From: Oenanthe sinensis
Taxonomy: Eukaryota; Streptophyta; Magnoliopsida; Apiales; Apiaceae
NCBI GenBank assembly: GCA_028671895.1
Contig: CM053795.1
Coordinates: forward strand, 12,359,501 to 12,423,500
Direction: 5' to 3'
Length of the DNA: 64,000 nt
Shown here: positions 13,001 through 25,971 of the stretch, piece after piece
Layout of the letters: the number at the start of each line of letters is the position of its first letter
Numbering within the stretch: position 1 is the stretch's first letter
The notes under the pieces: model-generated
Seen by the model: the letters and a program-made list of their open reading frames with translations, nothing else
Told to the model about the DNA's origin: nothing
Databases searched by the model: none
Position numbers and translations under genes: made by a program

Positions 13001-16000
13001 CAACAATGGAGAATTGGAGATATATCATGTGTTCATAACAAAAGAGATGGAACAACTAACTTCAGTTAAGTTGAGATTAGATGTTAGGAATTATGTAGTT
13101 TGATGATAACTTAATATAGACCCGGCAATTTACCACACGACACGACAATACGACACGAAAATTTAATGTTTGTGTTTGCATATTGAGAACATGAATGTAC
13201 ATGAACACGACTGTACACGACTGTACACGACTAAGATTTAGTGTTGGTTTTGTGTTTACCCTTTAGGTACACGACACGACATGAAGTACACAAAATAAAA
13301 TAAATAAATAAATATATTATATATAGATTTATTATTTTTCTTATAGATATATGCATATTTATTTATATAAATATACTTAATTTTATAATCTTGTATATAA
13401 ATATGATGCAAATATATATATTTAATATATATTTGTAGAAATATACTTAATAATATAATATTTTAATATATTTATCTATTAATTTTTATTTGATATTACA
13501 CGAAAACACGACACGGAAAGTACACGACATGAATGCACACAAATACGAAAGTACACTAACTCTAAATGGGTTGGTTTTGGATTTGATATTTTCGTACATG
13601 ACATGAAAGTACACGACACAAACGAATTGTCAAGTCTAACTTAATACTTACAATCATGAATCTATGTTTAATTATTTGTAACTAGTCAATGGATATGTGT
13701 CCTCTAAATATCCATTGACCAGGGAACCATTTATCAGTTGATATTCATTTATTAGTCAACTGATAATACGGATTGATGGGAGCAATGTTATCTAAGTCAA
13801 TTATCCATTGTCCAAATAATCGATGGAGAATGTATCCTAGAGTCAACTGATATAAGATTCGATGGATAATTGTCATCAACTGATGTGTAAAGTCAAATTG
13901 TTAATTGTAAATATTTAAAGACATGTAAAATACACAAGGGATGGGTAATCAATGGATGTTAAAGCTCAATGGATATTTGAAGACTCGATGAATGCTGAGA
14001 AGTGAAGACTATCAACAGAAAAAGAAGACCCATCGATGGATATATCGATTGATAAACACATATCAATCGAAAGATTCAAAGCAAATATCAGTTGATATGC
14101 TTAACAACAAAATATCAATTGATAGTGACTACACATGAAAACTAATGTCAGGAATCCTGCAAACAAGAGATAACATTGAAAAACAGTCAAATTTGCCTTG
14201 ACTTGGGAGACTCTGGAGCAACTGTCTTTCTTGGGAGAATGCAAGGACAACAACATTCCCCAAACTGCTCAAGGCAAAAAGGCAAAAGAGAAAAACAGAA
14301 GTGGCAAAATACTAATTTAGGTATTACTTGTTTTTACTTTGTTGACTAGGTATTCTGTAAAGCACTTGTGTTATATATATTTTTACATAGAAATTTAGTG
14401 TAAAAATTGTTTAAGAGCTGTGAAGCAAATATTGTAAGAACAATTGAACTTCTACTTTGTAAAAGCAGCTAGGTTTCAAACCTAGATTATTCAGAGCTAA
14501 AATATCTCTGGTGGATAATCCACCAGTAATTTTAAATCTATGTATTTATTGATCTGTTTGTTTATTTTCAGTTTCATATAGTTCATATTGCAAGAAAAAC
14601 AAAATTTAAGAATTCATAGTGACTTTAGGGAAATTCTAACTAACATTAGAGCATGTTAATACTTTAAATTAACTTAATTTTTATCTTCATCGAGATTATC
14701 ACCACTAATGAGACAACAATAGTGGAGATACAAAATGAGTTCATAAGAAAAAGAGATGGAACAAGTAACCTCACTAGTAATAAGAGCATTTTAATTTTTT
14801 AACATAAGGTAATCATCTTCTTCATCAAAATTATCACCACTAATGGATCTTTTTACACTTCATAGTTGATCATCCTAATCTACTTGCATATTTACACTTC
14901 ATATTCCAGAGTATTCTGATAAGTTTTAAAAATATTAATTACAATTCAAAAACATTGAGATGTGAATTTCCTACTTGTTAGACATTTAACCCACATTCAA
15001 TGAAGTAAACAATTTCTAATGTAAAACAAAAAAAATAAAAGATTAAGGAAGAGAGAAAAACATAGGAATACTATTATGTGTAACCAACATTATCATACCT
15101 CGTTCAATTAGAGCATCCCTACAGCGACTCTTGGCTTCATCGAGTAAATCAACTAATCGAACCACTTCAGTACTTCGAGTTCGAAATCGCTTTCCATCTT
15201 CTCCAAGAACAAGACCAAAGGATACATGATTTGTTCTAGGGTATTTATTATCTTCAGCCGGAAGCCAACCTGCACGCTTAGCTGCCTGCAATAAAATTAG
15301 TGTTGAGATTATGTGATTGCCTACAGCCGCAATATGATATTTTAATTTAAATAAAATTCTACTTTTATATTATGATCCGTATATGTGATTTTTGATACTT
15401 ACTGTGAATACCATATTGAAGTGCTCGCGCTGGCCAGCGTCTGTAAGATATATGATCCACTCCGCTTTTTCTTCATTAAGACGGTACCTTCAGGTATTAA
15501 GTTGCGTGTTACAAGTTGAGCCACAATGCACTAAATTAGGTTAAAATTGCTTATTAAGCACTGCAATTGGACAACTTTCCGACTTGCCCACTAAATTCAG
15601 AAAAGATAACCTAAACACTATACTGTACTTGCTAAAATGTACAAAATCTTTAATAAAATGTTAACTTGTATGAAAAAAGGGTCATGCGTGGTCCACGAGA
15701 TGACAAGAATGATAAGATCTAACTACTTGGAACATTCTGGCAGACACCTGGATCCTTGGTAAAGCCTCCCAATTCATTTCATAATAGTTTACAATTTTTT
15801 CTCTGATTTGTGAGTCTCTACAGCAATCTCTATAGTAGCAAAAGACAAGATAAACCTTCTTCAGAAGGTTTTCTCCTCGTGTTAGTTACATTCACTATTA
15901 ATCACCTAGATGGAGATGTAACAAGCTAGAACGCCTGATACATCTCAGCCAACTAAAATGCTAATACCCGTGACCTAGTTTCTCACCTTAAAAGTTTAAA

Positions 16001-19000
16001 CTTACTGCTTTTATTGAAATTTACCAGCACAAACACTTCAGTATTGCCCAGAATGTATAACTGGCATGATAATCAATTAGAAAACCCCACTGTCATTATA
16101 AACTTGACAGTGAGATGATATTCCCCCAAGTCATGCGAGGTTTTAGAAGTTCGAAGTTGAGGGAAAATGATAAACTAACCTTCGTAGGGACGCCTAAGAT
16201 ATGTCAAAACTGCTGTACATTGAGCTGAAGAACGCCTCTGTTATTATCTATATTTGAGATTCAAGCGTTCATCACAACTCACAAGTATATTTTCTGTTTG
16301 ATGTGGATTACATTTGTTGACTAGAACACCTAGGATGCCAATTCATATGAGATATAATATATTCATACTATCTTGCCTACTTGGGGTATATGAATTTGAA
16401 ATTTGAATGTTGCAACACCTCTGGACAGAAACTACATATCAAAACAATGCAGTGAATATGATTCTTTTTTAAAATAAATTGAGTAGGCAATTTCAATAAC
16501 TATCCCAGGCCCAGCCACAGGGCATAGTTGAAATTTTTACCACATTTCGCTATCAAAAAGTGCATATTCTACTTGCATACAGTGATACAGACAATTTATT
16601 CATACTTGAAAGCTACAATCTTAATATACTAACCATAAAGCTGTCAGATCAGTTGAAGCATAATTGAATCCACCGTCTCTCTTAATAATAATGAGAGGTA
16701 TATTTTTCCCTCCAATGAAGATCACACGAGCCCCTTCACTTTCTTCAACAAGTCCCTTCTCATTTAGCAACTCCAAAACCCTTGGAATAAAAGGATTATA
16801 AAAACTTTCTCCCTGTAATAAAAGGAAACACAAGTAAATATACACCTGGCTACATAACAAAAATGTTTAGACAATGTGGTGCTTATTTGCATAAACTTGC
16901 AAGTACTATGAAAGCACAACCTATATAAATCATATCCGAAGTTAAACACAAAAGTATGACTATGATCAAACAATTATAAAAGGACATTTACAACTTACAA
17001 GCATATGCCCCATGCCACCACGCAAAGCATGGGCCACTTATAATTTAATAATAAAAGTTGGAAAAGAATATTTAGATTTTAGATATAATCATCACACATT
17101 AAAATAATTATTGATGAAAATATATTCAAATATAATTGATAACACATTAAGTAATTAAAATAGTTAGTTCTTGGCAAAATTAAAATAGTTAGTAATATAT
17201 ATAAATGATTTAAAAGAGCTAAACGGTTGAAAAACTGAGAACAATGCAGCAACTGCAATTCAAATATACATTTGGAAAAATAACATGCCTAAAATGACCC
17301 TATTACCGATCTTAATCAATCAGCCACTGCTAAAATTTAAAAACAAAGTTACTGAAACCACCATCAGGCATCAACGAAGTACCAACAATGGCTTTAGAGT
17401 TCCCCATTTTGGCTTCGACATAAGATTATTTATAAAATAACATGCCTAATACAATATTACTAATCATGAAAATGTGGGCAATAAAATAGAACCATGTAGC
17501 AATATAGGCTTCAAAAGAAAGGACTTCAGTCTCGGCTTTGATAATAAGTAATGGATATATCATAGTTCATGTTGGTGATGCTATTATTTTACATTAATAT
17601 TCCTCACTTAATGTCTTAATGGATGTGAACATCACTCGTCCCCCACATATGAAATTCTCATATTCCCTTCACAATTTAACATATTCTCATATTCCTTATA
17701 AGTTATAACTAACCATTTATTGCATGCTTCAAATCATGCTATTATTTGACAATTATAATTAAACTGATTCTATATAAACTCGGATAAACATGCACATAGC
17801 CCATACATTTAGTTGCACCAAGTGTTTTCAGTTGTGAAAATAAATAAAACTGAAAAATCAAACTAATTATTGTAATATTTACTGCTCAAGATCACATGCA
17901 TAATATATTTTCAGACTCAATTAGATCTTATTGTTTTTAAAGAAAGAACAATGGAACAAAAATTGTTCTATTGGCAGGTGCAACCTTATCAGGTATCAGC
18001 CATTACACATCACAAAAGGAGTTATAAGCTATTGCCTTAGTAATTTTTGTTCTTCTTTATTGAGGACCAGAAAAGTAACATCTAAATTAAGGTTTAGAAA
18101 AAAAATATTATTTTGACTAGACAAATAATTGATTTATGAACTGAACATGCTAAAAGAGCAGATCAATGCAAAAAGAGAAGGTCAAGGGTACATACCTTCT
18201 CCTCTAAATGAACTCCAAGTCTTTTATAAACTTTCTCATAACCCTTCCGGCTAATCTCGCAAATCTGCTCCCATGCCTTCCGGTACTTTTTTTCACCACC
18301 CTTTATTTAGGAAGCATGACGAAGAAAAGAATTGAACTTAATTTCCAGTCATCCAAATGGCATATAATCAGGGTAAGGTATTTAATAAATGAGAGTATAC
18401 ATCATAATACCAAGTGAACAGATGCATATAGCTTCATATACCTGGAGACTAACTACTGCCTGCTGTGCCCTCTCCTTAAAAGCGGAATCACTGTCAAATC
18501 TCTGTTTTGAAGCTTTGTAGAATGCCTTTCAAAGTAATATTCAAGTTGAGACATTAATACAAACTTCTAACGACATTTTCAAATCACAAAAGTTCAGTGT
18601 TGCTGTAATACAAACTACAGTATCTTGCATTAGTACTCAAGTAGGTTCTTTGAAAAAAACAATAAAACAAAGGTTTGAAGTTGATCATTATGCAATGAAA
18701 TTAGTAACACCATTCTCTAAGCAAAACCATCAAATTATGTCTGTGTAACATATTAAATAAGCAATGGCTCCAGAATTACAATTGGCCAGAATAAAGTTAG
18801 CCGACATCATTACGCTTGCATGGCTCCAGAACAGTATGTAATTTTAATACTGACATGTAGTTTAAACCTCCTCAACCGGATACAATGCCCATCAAGAGTC
18901 TATGGCAGCCATCAAACACCGTGGCCCCTTCAAGATCTTTTTCTGCTTCCATTTACTATTTTTCTTCTTTGTTTTCACATAGGAATCAGACCATTAAATA

Positions 19001-22000
19001 AGTAGCTTCCTAATATATTACCCTCTGTCCCATTCATTTCTTAACAGTTTTTCTTCAATACTTGACACGCATTTTAAGGTGTATATAAAGTATAGTTCCG
19101 TAACTTATTTTTAAAATTTTCTTTTTTTGAATAAAAATTTAAACATCAATTTTTTATTCAGAAGAAAAAATAATTTAAAATAATTTATGCAACTATACTT
19201 CATAGGAGCCTTAAAATGCGTGTCAAACCCTCTGTCCCAAATGTTAAAAATCTATTGGGACAGAGGGAGTACCTTTTTTCAAGAACTAGGAGAACACCAA
19301 CTTTAAAATAAATGTCTGAAACACCATAAACTGTACTATATAAAACTGTATTATACTGAAGAATGTGCACTAATATGAACTTTAATGAGATCCAATATTC
19401 CGATTACTGAACCCTGTTAACAATTTTTTTAAAAAAACTTGTCTCTTTAATACATAAACAATCAAATCCTTCCCCTATCATACAATCACTAGTACGAAAA
19501 GTGAAATAGATATATACAGCTAAATGACTTGATATAGTATGTATAAAAGATAGCCAATTGAAAGTCTTGTGGGTAGATTAAGTAACTAGAGCTAGTGCTA
19601 TTACAACATGGACTACACTAAACATTATATTGTGCTTAATAAAAAAAATGAATCCCCGGTTAATTAGTTATAACGCATTCAACAGGGAGTAAAATACTTA
19701 AACATATGTATAACTGGAACTACAAGAACTGTGAACCAAACCCCTAAAATAACTCACCTCAAGATCACCAATGGCTTGATCATTAGCATTTTCCCAGTCT
19801 GGAAACTTTTCGAATAGAAATTCAATTAACATACCAAACTGCAAATCACAACAAAAGATAACAGGGTTTTGTAAGATAACAGAAAGGGACTTAACAAAAA
19901 GGTAATGTTACACAATATGCCATGTCAATATTTGAGAGAACTGTACATACACTACGCTGTTAACTTAAAGTTTGTAATATATGTATACACATAAAATGGC
20001 AAAGATGAAGGCGTTGAGGATACCTGATGCATTTTGAGTTTCTAAATAACTATTAACCATTGAATGATAAAAAGATGAAGTTGGATACTGACAAAAATGA
20101 TAAAGTTGTTTCTAAATATCAGTACGCAATCTAAGATACGGGGATACAAGAATTTGGCAAATCAAAAAATATGGGGATACCCGTGCACGGGGGGGGGGGG
20201 GGGGGGGGGATTCGGAAAATATTAAATTATTTTAAATATATATTACATATATATTTTCAGAGTAGCATTTATATTAAACTAAATAGTCATATAAATAAGT
20301 TCATTAATATTAACTATTAATATAATAATTACTTAAAAACACAACTGATGCATTATAAAGTGTTTAAGTGACTAAATTATTAACTAATTACTTAATTAAT
20401 TGATCAACAAGAATCCCGAAGTATCCCCAAGAATCGAAGAATCCCGAAGAATCGGGTGCGCGGTGCGGTGGGTCATGGGTGAGAGAAGAATCACTGCTTC
20501 CTAGTACGCAATAGTAGTCGATATAGATTGTAAATAAAAAAAATAAAAAAATTGTAGTTGTAGTTGGTCATACAACACATATCTATCTAAAAGGTTATAC
20601 TCCTATCACTTAAAATAATAATTAAAGAATGGCTAGGAATCCATACATGTCACAATATTAAAACAATTTATATGTGATAATTGACTGTCTAAAGGAGATG
20701 TACCTGTGTACCCCAGTCTCCAACATGATTTCTTCGTAGGACTTCGACTTTTGAAAATTCGAGCATGCGGGCTAGCGTATCTCCTATTATGGTAGATCTT
20801 AAGTGACCAACATGCATTTCTTTTGCTATGTTGGGTGAAGAGAAATCTACCACAGCCCTTTTAACTGAAAGCTTAGGAGCCCAAGTTTCAATGCCATCCG
20901 TAAGCATCTTGTGGATGCTCTGCCACAACAATTATAAAACACTTTATTAGTAAAAATTCAACTTGATCAATGTAGATCACATTGACATCACAATATTGCA
21001 AAAAAAAAAACACATCCAATTAAAATTCTATACCTTGGCAATCCACTGCTTCGACAATACAATATTCACAAAGGGATGTCCTGCTGCTATGCTTAATGAG
21101 TCAACCATTTCTGATGTTGGAAGATTGTTTATTAGAGCCTAAAATTGAGGTGGCCCGTGGCCAATATTAGTTGAATGATTGTAATATCAGACGGATATAT
21201 CAAAACGCTCAATACATCAATGAAATTCTTAGCTTAGACCAGAGGTTTAGAGATTGTAAAAAAAAAAAAAAGATGAGACCTGCCCAACAGGCCGAGGGCC
21301 TTTAAATTCAGTACCCTTCCCCTTTATTCTTTCCCATAAGCTCATCACATTGTTGCTGCATTAAAGAATGGGTTCATTGGAAAAAATAGAAAACATTAAA
21401 ATTAATAGAAGCACCAGGCCTTGTGTGATATAATAAATATATAGATATCATAATGAAGTAAGCAAATAACATTAATCGAATATATCCATACAAGAGTGTA
21501 TCACCTCTAAAAAAGGCCAAGTAGAGAAGACATGTCTTACCATTGGTAATCACCATGTATCGGATTAGAAGCAGAAATCTTCGGTTCTACATCTGGAACC
21601 TCAGGGGCCGTCACTCTAAGTGATACTTGAAACAATTTAGCTAATTGTTTCTTAACATTAGCCGCATATTCTTCCTCCTGGACCATTAAAACAGTAAGTT
21701 AGGAGAAAAACTCAAAAGTCTATCCAAGAAACAACATATAATGAGAATTCGATGTATAGTTGAGTTACAGTAAACAAAACTTACTGTTGCCATGCTTGAG
21801 ATTGTCATGGCTCTGATTACAGAAAGAAACCTTGGGCTAGTAACTCGAAAAATATCTGTCTAGTTTCACAGTAACCAAAATTAATCACAACAACCAATCC
21901 AACCATCAATTATAAAAACCACGTATTTATTCATTAAACTAGTGTACTTAAAAATCACAAACTAATCACATGTACTCACATAACAAAACAATTATCCAAA

Positions 22001-22213
22001 AAAGAATATAAAAACACTAACCTAACTTACATAATAATCATACAATTATGAAACATGATAGGTATTTCAAGAAGTGCAAAAGAAATAAAGTAAAGAAATT
22101 GCAAATAAACCAAACAGAATATAAGCAATTACATATGCTTGAGATGTGAGCACAAAAAAAGAATCGGACCTTTAGTGAGTAAATTAAAGACAGATAGCTA
22201 CAAATTATAGAGT

Positions 22214-22246
<33 letters not shown>

Positions 22247-22343
22247 GAGAGGGGAGAGAGAGAGAGAGAGGGGGGGTAGGGTACCTGTAAGTCTGGAATG
22301 AAATCTGTCTCGCTGTAATATACCGTAATTTATAGGATCGCAT
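10049..22343 (-). CDS. Arginyl-tRNA synthetase, probably dual cytosolic/organellar
   Basis: Eighteen exons keep one frame for 625 codons including stop: 22343..22285, 21836..21785, 21677..21541, 21355..21280, 21138..21034, 20919..20704, 19838..19758, 18525..18442, 18300..18196, 16812..16634, 15487..15403, 15285..15099, 12719..12650, 12131..12062, 11811..11722, 10617..10549, 10433..10335, 10159..10049. Class I ArgRS marks are the HIGH-type motif HVGHLRST (from His179), FSSPNIAKEMHVGH before it, GESFYNP, GGFNYASTDLTALW, and GLVLGEDGKRFRTR (about 420-430), which replaces KMSKS as usual in eukaryotic ArgRS. The C-terminal DALR-type anticodon domain ends LLGITPVYKI. Residues 1-34 form an Arg/Ser-rich presequence; Met30 and Met35 (MATEEEY) would start the 590-residue cytosolic form. 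Introns carry several transposons but no exon is broken. The N-terminal two exons are the least certain part. Confidence 0.93.
10691..10982. mobile_element. Stowaway-type MITE in an ArgRS intron
   Basis: Ends CTCCCTCTGTCCCA and (complement) CTCCCTCCGTCCCA, flanked by TA at 10689-10690 and 10983-10984. These are the standard Tc1/mariner-derived Stowaway termini and TA duplication. It lies in the intron between ArgRS exons 15 and 16. Confidence 0.9.
13082..14645. mobile_element. Second solo LTR, with a nested hAT-like MITE
   Basis: Begins TGTTAGGAATTATG and ends TTCTAACTAACA, flanked by a perfect 5-bp duplication TTAGA (13077-13081 and 14646-14650). Without the nested MITE and its duplication the LTR is about 1034 bp. 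It shares the TGTTAGG...CTAACA termini of the LTR at 6.3 kb and is probably from a related Copia-like family. Its first two thirds are full of ATCAATTGATA, TCAACTGATA and ATCGATGGATA variants (nearly twenty). It sits in the 2.4-kb ArgRS intron between exons 12 and 13. Confidence 0.88.
13117..13638. mobile_element. hAT-like MITE nested in the solo LTR
   Basis: Terminal inverted repeats TAGACCCGGCAATT and (complement of the right end) TAGACTTGACAATT, flanked by a perfect 8-bp duplication ACTTAATA at 13109-13116 and 13639-13646, the hAT target size. The interior is rich in ACACGACACGA and has no coding frame. Because it interrupts the LTR, it is the younger insertion. Confidence 0.9.
19021..19269. 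mobile_element. Stowaway MITE with long hairpin potential in an ArgRS intron
   Basis: Flanked by TA (19019-19020 and 19270-19271). The left end CCCTCTGTCCCATT lacks the first two bases of the canonical CTCCCTCTGTCCCA present at the right end. The arms extend inward: TTGACACGCATTTTAAGG near 19060 is matched in inverted orientation by CCTTAAAATGCGTGTCAA near 19209. A second CCCTCTGTCCCAA (19228-19240) forms a perfect 13-bp hairpin with 19255-19267 inside the right end. It lies between ArgRS exons 7 and 8. Confidence 0.85.
20189..20209 (+). repeat. 21-nt poly-G tract
   Basis: Sits in the ArgRS intron between exons 6 and 7, within a region (about 20120-20480) of GGGGATACCC and GAATCCCGAAG repeats that looks like degraded transposon DNA. 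On the transcribed strand it is a C run. Confidence 0.8.
22217..22276. repeat. (TA)n(GA)n microsatellite beside the first ArgRS splice donor
   Basis: In the sense orientation of ArgRS it is a C/T-rich tract beginning within about 10 bases of the exon 1 donor (22284), followed by TA repeats. CT-rich tracts near plant transcription starts can affect expression, but nothing here proves that. Confidence 0.8.
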
Positions 22344-23041
22344 CGGATTTGGTTACGTCCGGTTTTATAAAACAAATCCAAATATTTTTTGGTTTGAAAA
22401 ATAAATTCAAATTTTAATTTTAATTTAAAAATTGATATTTAAATTTATTGATTGTAGATGGATTTGGGTTTATTCGGATATCTACAATTTAAAAATGTGT
22501 TCAATATTCACTATATTTATGCAATAATTTATATTATATGCATATTTAACTGATTAACATCAAACATGTAGTTCACAATTTAATATAAAAACTTTCGGAT
22601 CTAAAAATTTAATCTAAATTCAAAAATCGGTTCGGTCAATTTTGAATTTTGGATATGATATTTGTTGGATCTAATTTATAACATTAATTATTTATGAAAA
22701 AAATACAAATATATATTATTTGCTTTTTATGCTAAATTTATAATTTGTAAAATAAAATAAATTTAATATTAGTACAATAGTACCTATTATTACATAAAAC
22801 TTCTGTACAACTTATTTGTTTCCATTAAATACTAATAATAATAATAAACATAAATTTTTAAAAAATACAATTCCATATAGATATTACTCCGCCAGCCTCC
22901 CGGATAACGCGGTGCCGTCATCTTGTTCAGCCCCCCTTTTCCTCTTTCATATTTCTTTCCTACCAAGACTTGATAGATCCCTCCTATACATACACACGTA
23001 TATATATACACAGCTTGACACACAGAATATCCGAAGCAGTT
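22344..23041. promoter_or_regulatory. Shared 698-bp bidirectional promoter region of ArgRS and PEX19
   Basis: The two genes are head-to-head with start codons 698 bp apart. The half next to ArgRS (about 22345-22690) contains GGATTTGGTTACGTCCGG, GGATTTGGGTTTATTCGG and CGGTTCGGTCAATTTT blocks resembling a degraded hAT-like element. The half next to PEX19 is less repetitive, with a pyrimidine-rich stretch (22920-22990) likely in its 5' UTR. Confidence 0.5.
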
Positions 23042-25971
23042 ATGGCAGACCAATCCGATGATTTAGACCAGCTTCTTGACAGTAACTACTCATATCCCTA
23101 TAAACACACACACACACACACATAATACATGTATTCAATAATATTCAAATTGTATGAATTTGATTGATATTTAAATTGGTTTTACAACTTACCCTTGAAC
23201 CACTTAAATTCAGGCGCTTTGGATGATTTCCAGACCCTCAATCTCACTTCTTCTGCTCAAAGGTCCTTCCTTTACTCTTTTCTACCCTCTTTTGTGTGTG
23301 TGTTTGGGGTTGTTCTTACATGTTTTTACCTTTTTTATGTGCTTATATTTTTGGGGTTGGTTGATTTATGTTGCAGATAGACTGTATGTTTAGATAGGAA
23401 TGAAATTTTTTAAGGAAAGATTGTATTTTTGGATTAGGAATTAAGTGAATTGTTGATTTTTTTTTGTTACAGAAGTGGAGGAAATAAGGAATATAGTGGG
23501 TCTTCGATGAGTGGTGGAGGAGTGCAAGGGCTAGGTATGGGTTTGCCTGATTTGAAGAGCAAGAAAATGGGGAAGCAAAAAGTGTCTAAGGAGTCTCACC
23601 ATGTTTCGGAGGCTCTTGACAAGCTTAGAGAGCAAACTAGGGAGACTGTCAAGGGGTTGGAGTCTATTACTGCTCCAATGCCCCCAATGCCTGATTTTGG
23701 TAGTGATGCGATGATGGAAGATTGGGTCAAGCAGTTTGAGGAGCTTGCTGGTTCTCAGGTACTTTCTCTTCCCTGAATTCAACACTCAGTTTTAAGTTTT
23801 CTTTTCAACTGTTTGAATTATTAGGGTGACGTAGTAATCCTTGAATGCTTATGATTTTTATTTGATTATATGATTTATATTTTAAGCAACTTAAGTTTGA
23901 AGAGTTGTCATTCCCCCTTTATGTTGGTTTTTTTTGGTTGGGGAGGGGGAGCGGGGGGGATGGTAAATCTATCATCAGATTACTGGAATGTGGATGTGAC
24001 ATCCTTGAAGTTTTGTTCCTGAGTAACACACGTCACTTCTGGTAGTTTACCTTAGCAATGGTAGTGTATCTAGATAAGCATTGTCCATTTGCACCTGCAT
24101 GCTACTCATAGAGGCAGGAATCATTGTATTTTCCACCAAGTGCCTCAGTTTCTGTATTTATATATAAGAATATCTGCAAGGAAACGAGGTTAGCCTGGAC
24201 AGTGGATATGTCTTAAGTCCTAGTAGACAAAATTCATAACAGTGAAGTCAAAGTCATTATAGAATTAGTTGTCTTCTGGAGAAGTTATCAACTTTTCATC
24301 TAAAAAGTACTCTCTAGCATGATTATCATCTAAAAAGTCACCCGAGTAGCCGTAAAAAGTCAACAAGTAGTCCATGTACCTATATTTACTAGATTCAACA
24401 TATAATATAGTTGAACACGTCAATTTCACAGTTTAAATCAAAAGCAATAGAATAATAATTAATAAGTTAAAATTAATCTTAATTACTGCGTAATAACATC
24501 CAGATTCCAAATATAAAACATGTCCAAGCAAGTAAAAACAAAGTGATGATGAAAAATCCTGACAAAAAAAAAAAGAAAAAGAAAAAGTGATGACCAAAAT
24601 CAAGTAAAGCAATCCATTCAATATTATGTTCATCTCCATATCTTTCTTGTGTATTTTCATTGGTCGAATTGGCAATTGTACATCATAATTATGGTTATCA
24701 CCACCAAGTCGGGTGTCGAAAAGTCTTGACACCCAAGTACCTTCAAGTCGGCTATTAGTCGTCTTCGTGATGACTATGCTCTCCAGGGAGAGAACTTCAG
24801 ATACCAAACAAGTAAAGGTCAAGTGAAGTGGCTTATAAGATAAAATTTTGTAAGAAATAGGGGTCATATAATCCCATAATCCAAACTGCTGCTATGGACA
24901 AAAAATCTATGACACCCATACATATTCTTTTGTTGTTATTTGACTAACTAAACAGCTGTCCATTTGTAAACTTCTTCGATATTACTAAGAAGTGAAGGCA
25001 TAACTTTTAAAATACTGACATGTGTAGGACATGGACTCTATCATGGAGACTATGATGCAACAGCTTTTGTCTAAAGATGTGCTTCAGGATCCTATGAAAG
25101 AGATTGGTGAAAGATATCCAAAATGGTTGGAAGACCATAAAGCTACATTAACCAGAGAAGAATATGATCGGTACTTCCACCAGCATGAACTCATAAAGGA
25201 ACTAAATGGAGTTTATGAAACTGAGCCAGGAAACTTCAACAAGATTGTTGAGCTCATGCAGAAGATGCAGGAGTGCGGCCAACCTCCTAATGATATTGTA
25301 CAAGAACTTGCTCCTGATTTTGATATATCTACTCTTGGGCAATTGTAAGTGCTTATTCTGTTTCTTTCAGCACTACAACTAAATTTTCTATTTGGATACA
25401 TATTCATGTCCTATAATAGAGGTCCATACGGTTACAACATTAATGTTTCCAGATGATTTTTACGAGTGGTCGGAGAATTTCATATACCGTGCCTGATATA
25501 AGCCATGTTTTAGGCGTTGAGTGATTCATATGAGAGATGCTATTATGAATACATTAATAGGTTTGATAGTTTTTGGCACTGTTATGATGCTGATTATTTT
25601 GTGTTACAGTGCCCTTGTTGAATATGTGATGGAACGCCTTTAGTTTTAGTATAGTGGAAGTCAAGTAAATAGGCAAGAGTTGAGGTCTATGGCAGAGAAG
25701 AATTTTTATATGGCTCTCACTCATAACTGTTTTTACTTTTTATTATTAATATTAATATTAAATATAAATAATATTTATATTCAGGTTATTATTTACGGCC
25801 ATATCATACTCTGATGCTTCTTTTGTAAAGTTTGTGTGCTTCAAGATAGGGGAACTGCATATTATTTACAGCCTTTAGTTTTGTCTCTGTAATAAGCTGT
25901 AATTTTTTGTTTTATGTTCTTACAGATCTCCGGAGATGCTCGACTCTCAACAGAACTGTTGTATAATGTGA
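23042..25971 (+). CDS. PEX19: Peroxisome biogenesis protein PEX19
   Basis: Five exons, 23042..23081, 23214..23262, 23473..23758, 25028..25344 and 25926..25971, give 246 codons including stop in one frame. PEX19 is the farnesylated cytosolic receptor and chaperone that carries peroxisomal membrane proteins to PEX3. The N-terminus MADQSDDLDQLLDSALDDF matches the acidic amphipathic PEX3-binding segment. The middle has helical signatures such as SEALDKLREQTRETVKGLE and MMEDWVKQFEELAGSQD. The membrane-protein-signal-binding C-terminal half contains METMMQQLLSKDVLQDPMKE, YPKWLEDHK and QELAPDFD. The protein ends NCCIM, a CaaX farnesylation box (CCIM). The length matches plant PEX19. Exon 1 (40 nt) and exon 2 (49 nt) are very short and would be missed by simple frame searches. 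Intron 1 has a CA microsatellite (about 23106-23122). Confidence 0.96.

Noticed and set aside
22038..22284. Continuation of the ArgRS first frame past 22285
   Set aside because: Translates a CT/TA microsatellite; a donor at 22284 and frame-correct join to 21836 explain it as intron.
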